The notes beneath the pieces were generated by a model, which saw only the letters and a program-made list of their open reading frames with translations, searched no databases and was not told the DNA's origin. Position numbers and translations under genes: made by a program. A DNA stretch of 64,000 nucleotides, taken from assembly GCF_958445495.1 (NCBI RefSeq), contig NZ_CAUCSQ010000003.1, positions 1 to 64,000 on the forward strand. Direction: 5' to 3'. This stretch comes from an uncultured Bacteroides sp. Lineage in GTDB: Bacteria; Bacteroidota; Bacteroidia; Bacteroidales; Bacteroidaceae. Positions 49,179 through 58,230 of this stretch are shown here, piece after piece. How positions within the stretch are numbered: the stretch's first letter is position 1; every line of letters begins with the position of its first letter.

Positions 49179-52100
49179 ATGAGCAACCTTAAAAATATAG
49201 TTATTTGCCTGTTTCTCCTTTCGATAGGAACTAATTCCGCTTTTTCCGAGGTTCCGGAACAAATTAATTTCTCTTACATCTCCATCAATGAAGGATTATC
49301 ACAAAGCACCGTGTTTTCCATCGACCAGGACAAACAGGGCAATATGTGGTTCGCCACGTATGACGGGGTAAATAAATATGACGGGTATTCATTTACGGTT
49401 TATCAACACAATGAGGATGACCCCAACAGCATCGCCAACGATATTTCACGGATTGTAAAAACCGACAGCCAGGGAAGGGTGTGGATTGGTACACGGGACG
49501 GTTTGTCTTGTTACAATGAAGAAAAGGATAAGTTCTATAATTTCATTTACGAGAAGAAAGGCAAGAGGTTACAGGTCAACGGCATCGCGGAGATTTCTCC
49601 GGAACAGTTGCTCGTCAGCACGCAGGAAGGGTTGACGATGTTCGATATCAAGGCCTCTAAATTTGTGGATGACTTTTTTAGTACGGCCATGCACAACATT
49701 GTGGCTTCCACTCTTTACAGGCACGGAGATATTATTTATATCGGTACGCCGACAGACGGGCTTTACAGCTATTCCATCTCCCGGAAAAATCTAGAGAAAG
49801 TTTTTCCGATATTGGATACCAAACAAATACAGGCTATCTTACAGCAATCTCCAACCCGTATTTGGGTGGCGACGGAAGGTTCGGGTTTATTCCTGATTAA
49901 CCCTAAAACCAAAGAAATAAAAACTTATCTTCATTCTCCTTCCAATCCCAAAAGTATCAGTTCCAACTACATCCGCTCACTGGCGCTGGATTCGCAAAAC
50001 CGTTTATGGATAGGAACATTCAACGATTTGAACATTTACCACGAAGGAAGCGACTCTTTCATATCATACAGCAGCAGCCCGGTAGAAAGCGGCAGCCTGT
50101 CGCAGCGTTCGGTCCGCAGCATATTCATGGATTCGCAAGGGGGCATGTGGCTCGGTACTTACTTCGGGGGATTGAATTATTATCACCCGATACGAAACCG
50201 GTTTAAAAACATCAGACGTATCCCATACAAGAATTCTTTAAGTGACAATGTGGTAAGTTGTATCGTGGAGGACAAGAATAAAAACTTATGGATAGGGACG
50301 AATGACGGCGGTCTGAATTTATATAATCCTAACACGCAATTATTCACGCATTATGCGCTACATGAAAAGGAACGGGAGAAAGGGATTGGTTCCAACAATA
50401 TTAAAGCGGTATATGTAGACGAACAAAAATCATTGGTGTACATAGGAACGCACGCCGGAGGACTGACTGTCCTCCACCGCAATAGCGGACGGATGGAGAG
50501 TTTCAATCAAAGCAACAGCCAATTGGTCAACGAAAACGTATATGCCATCCTCCCTAACGGGGAAGGTAATTTCTTACTAGGGACTTTGAGCGCTTTAGTC
50601 AACTTTAATCCGGAAAAACGCACGTTTACCACAATAGAGAAAGAAAAAGACGGTACTCCATTTACCTCCCAACGAATCACCACTTTATTCCGGGATTCCC
50701 GCAAACGTCTTTGGATTGGCGGCGAAGAAGGTGTATCCGTATTTCTGCAACAGGGATTGGAAATAGAGAAAGCGGCTATTCTCCCCTTGTCATCCGTCAC
50801 AAAAATGTTTACCAACTGCATTTACGAAGCTGCGAACGGCATCATCTGGGTAGGGACACGCGAAGGCTTTTATTGTTTCAATGAAAAGGAGAAGTTAATC
50901 AAACGTTATACCACAAGTAACGGTTTACCTAATAATGTCGTCTACGGAATACTGGAAGATGCTTTCGGACGTCTTTGGCTGAGCACCAACCGAGGCATAT
51001 CTTGCTTTAATCCTGAGACAGAGAAATTCCGTAATTTTACGGAATCGGACGGATTGCAGAGTAACCAGTTCAATACGGCTTCTTATTGCCGTACCTCTTC
51101 CGGGCAAATGTATTTTGGCGGTATTAACGGTATCACGACTTTCCGCCCGGAATTGTTGCTGGACAATCCTTATACGCCTCCGGTAGTCATCACGAAATTG
51201 CAGTTATTCAATAAGAATGTCCGCCCGGACGATGAAACCGGGATTCTGACTAAAAATATCAGCAAAACGGAAAGTATCGTCCTAAAGTCCTGGCAAACCG
51301 CATTCAGCCTTGAGTTTGTGGTATCCAATTACATTTCAGGACAACATAATACTTTCGCCTACAAACTGGAAGGGTATGATAAAGAATGGTATTACCTGAC
51401 TGATAAACGTACTGTCTCTTATTCCAACCTGCCCCAGGGAGACTACCATTTTCTGGTAAAGGCTGCCAACAGTGACGGGAAATGGAATACGACTCCCACG
51501 ATGCTCAAGATTACCGTATTGCCTGTATGGTATAAGACGTGGTGGGCAATCACTCTTTTCCTGGCGGCTTTCATCGGTTTTATCACTTTCGTTTTCCGCT
51601 TTTTCTGGATGCGGAAAAGCATGGAAGCCAAACTGGAAATGGAACGCCGGGATAAAGAGCATCAAGAAGAAATCAACCAGATGAAAATGCGTTTCTTCAT
51701 CAATATATCTCACGAACTACGCACTCCATTGACATTAATCCTAGCTCCGTTGCAGGAAATCATCAATAAAATCAGTGACCGCTGGACACGCAACCAATTG
51801 GAATATATCCAACGTAACGCCAATCGCCTTTTACATTTGGTTAATCAATTGATGGATTATCGCCGGGCTGAACTCGGAGTCTTCGAACTGAAAGCCAAAA
51901 AGGGAAACGCACACCAACTGATACAGGACAATTTCTTATTCTACGACAAGCTGGCACGCCATAAAAAAATAACTTATACTCTTCACTCCGAACTGGAAGA
52001 TAAAGAGGTGGTTTTCGACCCGAATTATCTGGAGCTGATTGTCAACAATCTCCTTTCAAACGCTTTTAAATATACGGAAAGCGGACAGAGTATCACTGTC

Positions 52101-53240
52101 ACCCTGAAAATAGAGAACGACTGGCTATTACTGCAAGTGAGTGACACCGGGGTAGGAATTCCTCTCAACAAACAAGGAAAAATATTCGAACGCTTTTACC
52201 AGATAGAAAACGAACACGTAGGAAGCGGTATCGGCCTTTCATTGGTACAACGTCTGGTAGAGCTGCACCACGGGCGTATTGAGCTGGATAGCGAAGAGGG
52301 CAAAGGCAGCACGTTCTCTGTTTTTCTCCCGCAAGATATAAACACTTACAAATCTTCCGAACTGGCCTCTGCAGACAATAAAGACGAAGAGGAACAAGTA
52401 TATTCCACAAATGCCAAAGAGATGTATTTCATCGATACGGAAAAGGTGGAAAATGAGGTCACGGAATCCGGAGACAAGAAACGGGGAACGATTCTCATTG
52501 TAGAAGACAACAATGAAATACGCAACTATCTGAGCCACGGACTGGCGGAACTCTTCAATACATTAGAGGCGGGAAACGGCGAGGAGGCTTTGGAGAAACT
52601 AAAAAATAATGAAGTGGATATCATCGTAACCGATATCATGATGCCGGTAATGGACGGTATCAAACTTTGTAAGAATGTAAAGCAGAATATCCGCACTTGC
52701 CACATCCCCGTAATTATCCTGTCTGCCAAAGGGGAAACGAAAGACCAGATGGAGGGTTTGCAAATGGGTGCGGATGATTATATCCCCAAACCATTTTCCC
52801 TTACCATTTTAACCGCAAAGATACAGAACATGATGCGCACGCGCAGGCGCATGCTCGAACGATATTCCAAATCATTGGAAGTGGAACCTGAAAAGATTAC
52901 ATTCAATGCTATGGATGAAGCTTTACTCAAACGTGCCGTAGCCATTGTGGAAAAAAATATGGATAACATTGAATTTTCTACGGATGAATTCGCAAGGGAG
53001 ATGAATATGAGCCGCTCCAACCTGCATTTAAAACTGAAGGCTATCACAGGAGAATCCACAATCGACTTTATACGCAAAATCCGTTTTAACGAGGCGTCCA
53101 AACTATTGAAAGACGGCCGGTACACGGTAGCGGAAGTCAGTACGATGGTAGGATTTAACACTCCCTCTTATTTTGCTACAAGCTTTAAAAAATATTTCGG
53201 CTGTCTGCCTACGGAATATATCAAAAAATCGAAAGGGTAA
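49179..53240 (+). CDS. Hybrid two-component system regulator, complete, 1353 aa
   Basis: The full architecture is present: signal peptide (~1-23), two beta-propellers (repeats like GNMWFATYDGVNKYDG), Y_Y_Y domain (~690-780), membrane helix (~790-810), HisKA with His845 in NISHELRTPLTLI, HATPase (NLLSNAFKYT, SDTGVGIP, GSGIGLSLV), receiver with Asp1152 (VTDIMMPVMDG) and Lys in YIPKPFS, then an AraC-type HTH (~1250-1353). It senses a periplasmic oligosaccharide and activates the adjacent PUL. It lacks no motif and contrasts with the degenerate regulator at 26846-30376. A strong terminator follows, so downstream genes have their own promoters. Confidence 0.95.
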   Translation: MSNLKNIVICLFLLSIGTNSAFSEVPEQINFSYISINEGLSQSTVFSIDQDKQGNMWFATYDGVNKYDGYSFTVYQHNEDDPNSIANDISRIVKTDSQGRVWIGTRDGLSCYNEEKDKFYNFIYEKKGKRLQVNGIAEISPEQLLVSTQEGLTMFDIKASKFVDDFFSTAMHNIVASTLYRHGDIIYIGTPTDGLYSYSISRKNLEKVFPILDTKQIQAILQQSPTRIWVATEGSGLFLINPKTKEIKTYLHSPSNPKSISSNYIRSLALDSQNRLWIGTFNDLNIYHEGSDSFISYSSSPVESGSLSQRSVRSIFMDSQGGMWLGTYFGGLNYYHPIRNRFKNIRRIPYKNSLSDNVVSCIVEDKNKNLWIGTNDGGLNLYNPNTQLFTHYALHEKEREKGIGSNNIKAVYVDEQKSLVYIGTHAGGLTVLHRNSGRMESFNQSNSQLVNENVYAILPNGEGNFLLGTLSALVNFNPEKRTFTTIEKEKDGTPFTSQRITTLFRDSRKRLWIGGEEGVSVFLQQGLEIEKAAILPLSSVTKMFTNCIYEAANGIIWVGTREGFYCFNEKEKLIKRYTTSNGLPNNVVYGILEDAFGRLWLSTNRGISCFNPETEKFRNFTESDGLQSNQFNTASYCRTSSGQMYFGGINGITTFRPELLLDNPYTPPVVITKLQLFNKNVRPDDETGILTKNISKTESIVLKSWQTAFSLEFVVSNYISGQHNTFAYKLEGYDKEWYYLTDKRTVSYSNLPQGDYHFLVKAANSDGKWNTTPTMLKITVLPVWYKTWWAITLFLAAFIGFITFVFRFFWMRKSMEAKLEMERRDKEHQEEINQMKMRFFINISHELRTPLTLILAPLQEIINKISDRWTRNQLEYIQRNANRLLHLVNQLMDYRRAELGVFELKAKKGNAHQLIQDNFLFYDKLARHKKITYTLHSELEDKEVVFDPNYLELIVNNLLSNAFKYTESGQSITVTLKIENDWLLLQVSDTGVGIPLNKQGKIFERFYQIENEHVGSGIGLSLVQRLVELHHGRIELDSEEGKGSTFSVFLPQDINTYKSSELASADNKDEEEQVYSTNAKEMYFIDTEKVENEVTESGDKKRGTILIVEDNNEIRNYLSHGLAELFNTLEAGNGEEALEKLKNNEVDIIVTDIMMPVMDGIKLCKNVKQNIRTCHIPVIILSAKGETKDQMEGLQMGADDYIPKPFSLTILTAKIQNMMRTRRRMLERYSKSLEVEPEKITFNAMDEALLKRAVAIVEKNMDNIEFSTDEFAREMNMSRSNLHLKLKAITGESTIDFIRKIRFNEASKLLKDGRYTVAEVSTMVGFNTPSYFATSFKKYFGCLPTEYIKKSKG

Positions 53241-53270
53241 ATTCTAATTTCTGACACTTGTTCTTATTTT

Positions 53271-53313
53271 GCCGCCTTCCTGTAATTTCTCATTAAAATT
53301 ACAGGAAGGCGGC
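53271..53313 (+). terminator. Terminator of the second hybrid regulator
   Basis: An 18-bp perfect stem, GCCGCCTTCCTGTAATTT with its complement, has a short loop and is flanked by A/T-rich tails. It may work in both directions. Confidence 0.8.
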
Positions 53314-53499
53314 AAGATTTATATTCGCACACAAATTTTATTTATATCCTGCCAATGCCGGGAGTATTCAACCGGCAATGGCGTTTCTACATAAATTCCA
53401 AGGAAAAATCACGGTTTCCCATCCTTGACGGACATAATCATTACACAAATTTGATATACTATTCAATAAAACTATTAGCAGCAAGGCTGCCTTCCTCCA

Positions 53500-53507
53500 T
53501 ATATTTG
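53500..53507 (+). promoter_or_regulatory. -7 box of the GH95-like gene
   Basis: TATATTTG fits the consensus, 59 bases before the ATG at 53567. Confidence 0.5.
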
Positions 53508-53566
53508 CACAGAGATAGTTTTCAATCAGAATGTAAATCAAAATCCATCAAAACTAAAGTTATACT

Positions 53567-55837
53567 ATGAACCTCAAAAACAAAATTTACATCTACGTAA
53601 TTTTATCTTTTATCGGCATTATAACCGTCAATGCCCATCCCGCAATTATGAAAGAAGACATAAACTGGCATGAGTTTATGAGCCGGCAAGACATGATTTG
53701 GGAGAAATTACCTGAATACTGGCATGAATCCGCTTATTTGGGAAACGAAAAGCTGGGATTAATGCTCTACAAGGAACCTGGGAAAAACTATTTACGCCTG
53801 GAAACAGGTAACTGCGATGTACATGACCACCGTGCCAAAAGGGATGTATTCGGCATTCCCCGGCTACTGACCGGACATTTTGCGCTACATCCCAAAGGAG
53901 AGATTATCAGCGGTAAAATGCGTCTCGACTTATGGAATGCGGAAGCATCGACAGACATCGTCACGACAAAAGGCAAAATTCATTTAAAGAGTTTTGTTCA
54001 TGCCGACGATATGATAATTATAGTAAAAGCGACTACTGAAGGCGACGAACAGGATTTTCAATGGGAATGGATAGCCGCAGAAGCCAACAGCCCGCGTTAC
54101 TTGCTTTTCAAACGGTTGGGAAAAACTAAAAAGATGCCCAAGAACTATGCGCTTAATCCCGCACCGGCAATCAGCAGCGAAGGAGAAGTGAACTTGTCTG
54201 TCCAGAAACTATTGGCTGGCGGCGAAACAACCGTAGGCTGGCAAGAGACCCGGCAAAATCCCCAAGAACGCATCCTGTGGATAAATCTTACGCACACATA
54301 TCCGCAAAACACTTCAAGCGAAATCTGTAAAGAAGAAATCCAGAATGCTATCCATAAGGGATACAAGGCGCTCCGGCAAACCCATAGGAAGTGGTGGAAT
54401 GAGTATTACCCCGCCAGTTTCATAACATTGCCCGATGCCCAGAAAGAAAATTTTTACTGGATTCAAATGTATAAATTAGCTTCCGCTACCCGCGGCGACC
54501 GCGCTTTAATCGACAATACCGGTCCATGGCTCACAGAAACCCCGTGGCCGAATGCTTGGTGGAACCTTAACGTACAACTCACCTACTGGGCATTAAACGC
54601 ATCAGACCACCTGGACCTGGCGGCTTCTTTAGAGAATGCTCTCTACAATCATACCAACCAGTTACGTCTGAACGTACCTGCCGCATACCGCCACAACTCG
54701 TTAGGAATCGGAGTAGCCTCTAACCTGGAATGCATGACAACTGAAATTGGAATTCCAGGGAAAGGCAAAGCCCAGGTAGGACTCCTTCCGTGGGCTTGCC
54801 ATAACTTATGGCTCATTTACCGGCACAAAATGGACGATGACATTTTACGGAATAAATTATTCCCGTTATTGAAAGAGTCTATAAACTATTACCTGCACTT
54901 CTTGGAAAAGGGAGAAGACGGCAAACTTCATCTTCCCGCAACTTATTCCCCCGAATACGATTGTACGGAGGATTGTAATTTCGACCTCGCTCTCCTACGC
55001 TGGGGATGTCAGACCTTGTTAGAATCCGCCCGGCGTCTGGATATCCGGGATTCATTAACAGGTACCTGGAAAAACGTTCTCGAAAACCTCACTCCTTATC
55101 CGATGGACGAGAACGGGTTACTTATCGGAAAAAATATGCCTTATGCTTTTTCACACAGACATTATTCCCATTTACTTGCTATCTATCCTCTATACCTGAT
55201 TAACAAAGAACAGCCCGGCAGCCGGGAAATCATTGAAAAATCATTAGCATTCTGGCAAAGCAAACCCAAAGCGCTCCTGGGCTATTCATGTACGGGCGCA
55301 TCGTCCATATCTTCAGCCATCGGCAACGGTAACGACGCATTAACCTACTTAAACAAACTGTTCGGGAAATTCCTTAGCCCTACTACCATGTATAAAGAAA
55401 GCGGTCCTGTCATCGAAACGCCCCTGTCTGCCGCCCAATGTATCCATGACATGTTATTACAAAGCTGGGGCGGGAAGATTCGCATTTTTCCCGCAGTTCC
55501 CGATATATGGAAAGATGTCGCATATTCAGGTCTTCGCACCGAAGGAGCTTTCAAAGTATCCGCCAGCCGAAAAGACGGCAAGACTCAATTCATACATATA
55601 AAAAGTTTAGCGGGAGAACCCTGCATAATAACAACAGACATTCCCAATCCGGTCTTTAAAGGAAAAAGAGATTTTAAGATACAATCAAGTGCCGACAACA
55701 GTTATCGGATTGATTTAAAAAAAGGAGAAGAGATATTCATATATTCCAAAGGAAGTTCTCCCGAATTTGTCATTTCTCCCATTACCCAATCTTCCCAAAA
55801 CCTTTTTGGACTCAAAATTATCCAGCCCAATAACTAA
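53567..55837 (+). CDS. Divergent GH95-like (alpha/alpha)6 glycoside hydrolase, 756 aa
   Basis: A signal peptide (KNKIYIYVILSFIGIITVNA) precedes an N-terminal beta-domain (ESAYLGNEKLGLMLYKEP, LRLETGNCDVHDHRAKRD) and a helical toroid. Shared with GH95 fucosidase/galactosidase enzymes are the Asn-x-Asn of AWWNLNVQLTYWALNAS, SHRHYSHLLAIYPLYL and the C-terminal MLLQSWGGKIRIFPAVP. The usual DGNFG segment before the last motif is replaced by VIETPLSAAQC, so the catalytic pocket differs. The substrate may not be alpha-linked fucose or galactose. The next PUL gene has its own promoter, and a terminator-like palindrome separates them. Confidence 0.7.
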   Translation: MNLKNKIYIYVILSFIGIITVNAHPAIMKEDINWHEFMSRQDMIWEKLPEYWHESAYLGNEKLGLMLYKEPGKNYLRLETGNCDVHDHRAKRDVFGIPRLLTGHFALHPKGEIISGKMRLDLWNAEASTDIVTTKGKIHLKSFVHADDMIIIVKATTEGDEQDFQWEWIAAEANSPRYLLFKRLGKTKKMPKNYALNPAPAISSEGEVNLSVQKLLAGGETTVGWQETRQNPQERILWINLTHTYPQNTSSEICKEEIQNAIHKGYKALRQTHRKWWNEYYPASFITLPDAQKENFYWIQMYKLASATRGDRALIDNTGPWLTETPWPNAWWNLNVQLTYWALNASDHLDLAASLENALYNHTNQLRLNVPAAYRHNSLGIGVASNLECMTTEIGIPGKGKAQVGLLPWACHNLWLIYRHKMDDDILRNKLFPLLKESINYYLHFLEKGEDGKLHLPATYSPEYDCTEDCNFDLALLRWGCQTLLESARRLDIRDSLTGTWKNVLENLTPYPMDENGLLIGKNMPYAFSHRHYSHLLAIYPLYLINKEQPGSREIIEKSLAFWQSKPKALLGYSCTGASSISSAIGNGNDALTYLNKLFGKFLSPTTMYKESGPVIETPLSAAQCIHDMLLQSWGGKIRIFPAVPDIWKDVAYSGLRTEGAFKVSASRKDGKTQFIHIKSLAGEPCIITTDIPNPVFKGKRDFKIQSSADNSYRIDLKKGEEIFIYSKGSSPEFVISPITQSSQNLFGLKIIQPNN

Positions 55838-55843
55838 AAATGT

Positions 55844-55882
55844 ACAATATATTTCCAGAATTAATATCCGGAAATATATTGT
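55844..55882. terminator. Hairpin after the GH95-like gene
   Basis: ACAATATATTTCC (55844-55856) and GGAAATATATTGT (55870-55882) pair perfectly around a 13-base loop. It starts seven bases past the stop codon. Confidence 0.65.
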
Positions 55883-56026
55883 AATAAGCCCTCAACAGGC
55901 TACAAGACAGTAAGAAAACCTTATTTTTAAACAAATATAATATCTGGCTCAACAATATTAATATCAAAAAAAGCATTTTTGAACAAAGCTTAAACAACAC
56001 GAATCAGGAATCATAAATAAAGAATC

Positions 56027-56034
56027 TACATTTG
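56027..56034 (+). promoter_or_regulatory. -7 box of the PL12-SusC-SusD operon
   Basis: TACATTTG fits TAnnTTTG, 45 bases before the ATG at 56079. Regulator binding would be expected between 55890 and 56020. Confidence 0.5.
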
Positions 56035-56078
56035 CAAACGGTAAAATAAATCTTTTAATAATTAAAACCTAATAAAGT

Positions 56079-58208
56079 ATGAAGAACATCTTCTTTTTAT
56101 TTGTATTTCTATTGACACCTGCACTTATAGGATGTACTGACGATGAAGATATCCTAACTACAGGAGAAGGTATAGACATTGAATTACTGCCTGACAATAA
56201 AACTAATGATGTACTTAATTCCAGAGTCTTCGAAGTAATCAATCTTGATTATCCGGGACTAGAAAAAGTAAAGTCGTATTATGAAGCAAACGAATATTAT
56301 TATGCAGCTTATGAGTTATTAAAGTACTACCGTAACAGATCTGAGGTTAATAATCCGAACATTAATTTAATTAATCCGACAATAACGGCCTCAGAACAAA
56401 ACATTGCCGACCAAGCATTGGAATATCGTTTTTATGTACGCAATTTCAAAGAATCAACAGACGATAACGGCAATGAAATTTATTATTTATTTAAGAAAGA
56501 CGATAAAATAGACTGGAGTTATATACCTGACGATATTACAGACCAGGAATTCAAATCACAACTCCACCGCCATCAATGGATGCTTCCGCAAGCTAAAGCG
56601 TACAGGGTGAAGCAAGATGAAAAATATGTTGAATCGTGGATAAGCGTTTATAATGACTGGTTAAATACATATCCTTGTCCCGAAGGTACTGTAAGCAAAG
56701 ACGCGGTGCAATGGTACGGACTACAGCCTGCTGAAAGGGTATTGGACCAAATCGATATCATGCCCTACTTTATACAATCAACCAATTTCACTCCTGAATG
56801 GCTTACTACTTTCCTAACCTCATTTGCAGATGAAGTAGAATGCATACGCAATAATTATTTCACTGACGGAAGCAATATCTACGTTACACAGGTGCAAGCG
56901 GTTGTTACGGCAGGAATGTTAATGCCTGAATTTAAAAATGCGACCGAATGGTTAAATGAAGGAGCACAGAAAATCGGCGAACAAGTGACAGCCCAATTTT
57001 TGTCAGACGGAGTACAAGTCGAATTAGATCCCAGCTACCACATAGGTGTTGTCGACGACCTTTATAATATCTATAAATTAGCCCAACTTAATAATAAACT
57101 TAACCTGTTCCCGTCCAACTATACAGAATTACTGCAAAAAGCCGCACGTTTTGTAATGGACATTATCTATCCCAATTATACGATTGATAATTTTAATGAT
57201 ACACGTTCCAGCTCGTACACCAAAAACGTCATTTTGAAAAACCTTAAGAAATATATGGAAATGTTTCCTGAGGACAAAGAAATACAATGGATGGCTACGG
57301 AAGGAAAACAAGGGAGCAAACCCACAGGATTAATTCAAATTTATGATGCGGCCGGTTATTATATGTTACGCAACGGTTGGGAAAGCGACGCTACAATGAT
57401 GATTCTGAAAAATAACAAGAATGCGGATAACAAATGGCATTGCCAACCTGATAACGGAACCTTCGGATTATACCGTAAAGGACGCAACTTCTGTCCCGAC
57501 GCAGGCGTCTACTCCTACGGAGGAGAAAGTTCCAGCAATAAAGACCGTGCAGCATTTGCAGCAACGGCAATGCATAATACAATGACAAGAAACAAAGTAG
57601 ATATAGCGGAGGGCTATATGAACGGGCGACTATTGTTGCAAGAAAGCAAAGACAATATTGACATACTTGTCACAGAAAACCAATCATATAGCGATTTAAC
57701 ACATCGTCGTGCCGTCTTTTTCATAGATAAAACATTCTTTGTGCTTGTAGACGAAGGTTACGGGACAGGTTCCACTCCTACAGTCAACCTGAACTTCAAA
57801 TTATGTCCCGGTAAAAATGACGTTGTCATTGACGACGAAAGCGAAAACTACCAATACGGCGCCCATACCGTATTCACAGACAACAATAATATGTTGTTCA
57901 GAACATTTGTCGAAACGACAACCGGTTACAATGCAATAAACAATACGGCATATATCTCCGAAAAATTAGGAGAGAAAACTTATCAACGCAGATTTTACCA
58001 GGTAGATATCACCAAGCCGGTAAATGGAGCTGCGCGTTTCATCACTGTCATCTATCCGTTCGAAACAGAATCCCAGTTAGAAAGTTTAAACATAAATGCC
58101 AAATTCACTGATAATACCGAAGAAGAAGCAGGTACTTTCCACAAAAACGGCGCTTCTGTAGAAGTAAACATCAACGGGCAAAAGTACGAATTATCCTATA
58201 CATTATAA
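56079..58208 (+). CDS. PL12-family heparinase II/III-like lyase, lipoprotein, 709 aa
   Basis: The N-terminal lipobox (LIGC, Cys19) suggests membrane anchoring. The helical toroid has VINLDYPGLEKVKSYYEAN and LHRHQWMLPQAKAYRV, and the C-terminal beta-domain has NKWHCQPDNGTFGLYRKG and LVTENQSYSDLTHRRAVFFI, all as in Bacteroides heparinase III enzymes. The catalytic Tyr (ELDPSYHIGVV) and His (WHCQPDNGTF) are retained. The Asn seen in classic heparinase III before the LQD segment appears to be Glu here (PAERVLDQ), by recalled alignment. It probably eliminates heparan sulfate or a related uronate polymer. First gene of the PUL operon. Confidence 0.88.
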   Translation: MKNIFFLFVFLLTPALIGCTDDEDILTTGEGIDIELLPDNKTNDVLNSRVFEVINLDYPGLEKVKSYYEANEYYYAAYELLKYYRNRSEVNNPNINLINPTITASEQNIADQALEYRFYVRNFKESTDDNGNEIYYLFKKDDKIDWSYIPDDITDQEFKSQLHRHQWMLPQAKAYRVKQDEKYVESWISVYNDWLNTYPCPEGTVSKDAVQWYGLQPAERVLDQIDIMPYFIQSTNFTPEWLTTFLTSFADEVECIRNNYFTDGSNIYVTQVQAVVTAGMLMPEFKNATEWLNEGAQKIGEQVTAQFLSDGVQVELDPSYHIGVVDDLYNIYKLAQLNNKLNLFPSNYTELLQKAARFVMDIIYPNYTIDNFNDTRSSSYTKNVILKNLKKYMEMFPEDKEIQWMATEGKQGSKPTGLIQIYDAAGYYMLRNGWESDATMMILKNNKNADNKWHCQPDNGTFGLYRKGRNFCPDAGVYSYGGESSSNKDRAAFAATAMHNTMTRNKVDIAEGYMNGRLLLQESKDNIDILVTENQSYSDLTHRRAVFFIDKTFFVLVDEGYGTGSTPTVNLNFKLCPGKNDVVIDDESENYQYGAHTVFTDNNNMLFRTFVETTTGYNAINNTAYISEKLGEKTYQRRFYQVDITKPVNGAARFITVIYPFETESQLESLNINAKFTDNTEEEAGTFHKNGASVEVNINGQKYELSYTL

Positions 58209-58230
58209 TTAACAAACATATCTAAAAACA

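Larger units (their letters stand above)
53241..53566. other. Intergenic region downstream of the second regulator
   Basis: The stretch holds the regulator terminator (53271-53313) and the -7 box at 53500-53507. A 71-codon plus-strand frame (53355-53570) has no family features and is taken as chance. Confidence 0.6.

Noticed and set aside
53355..53570. 71-codon frame before the GH95-like gene
   Set aside because: No family features; it overlaps the promoter region and the start of the real gene.
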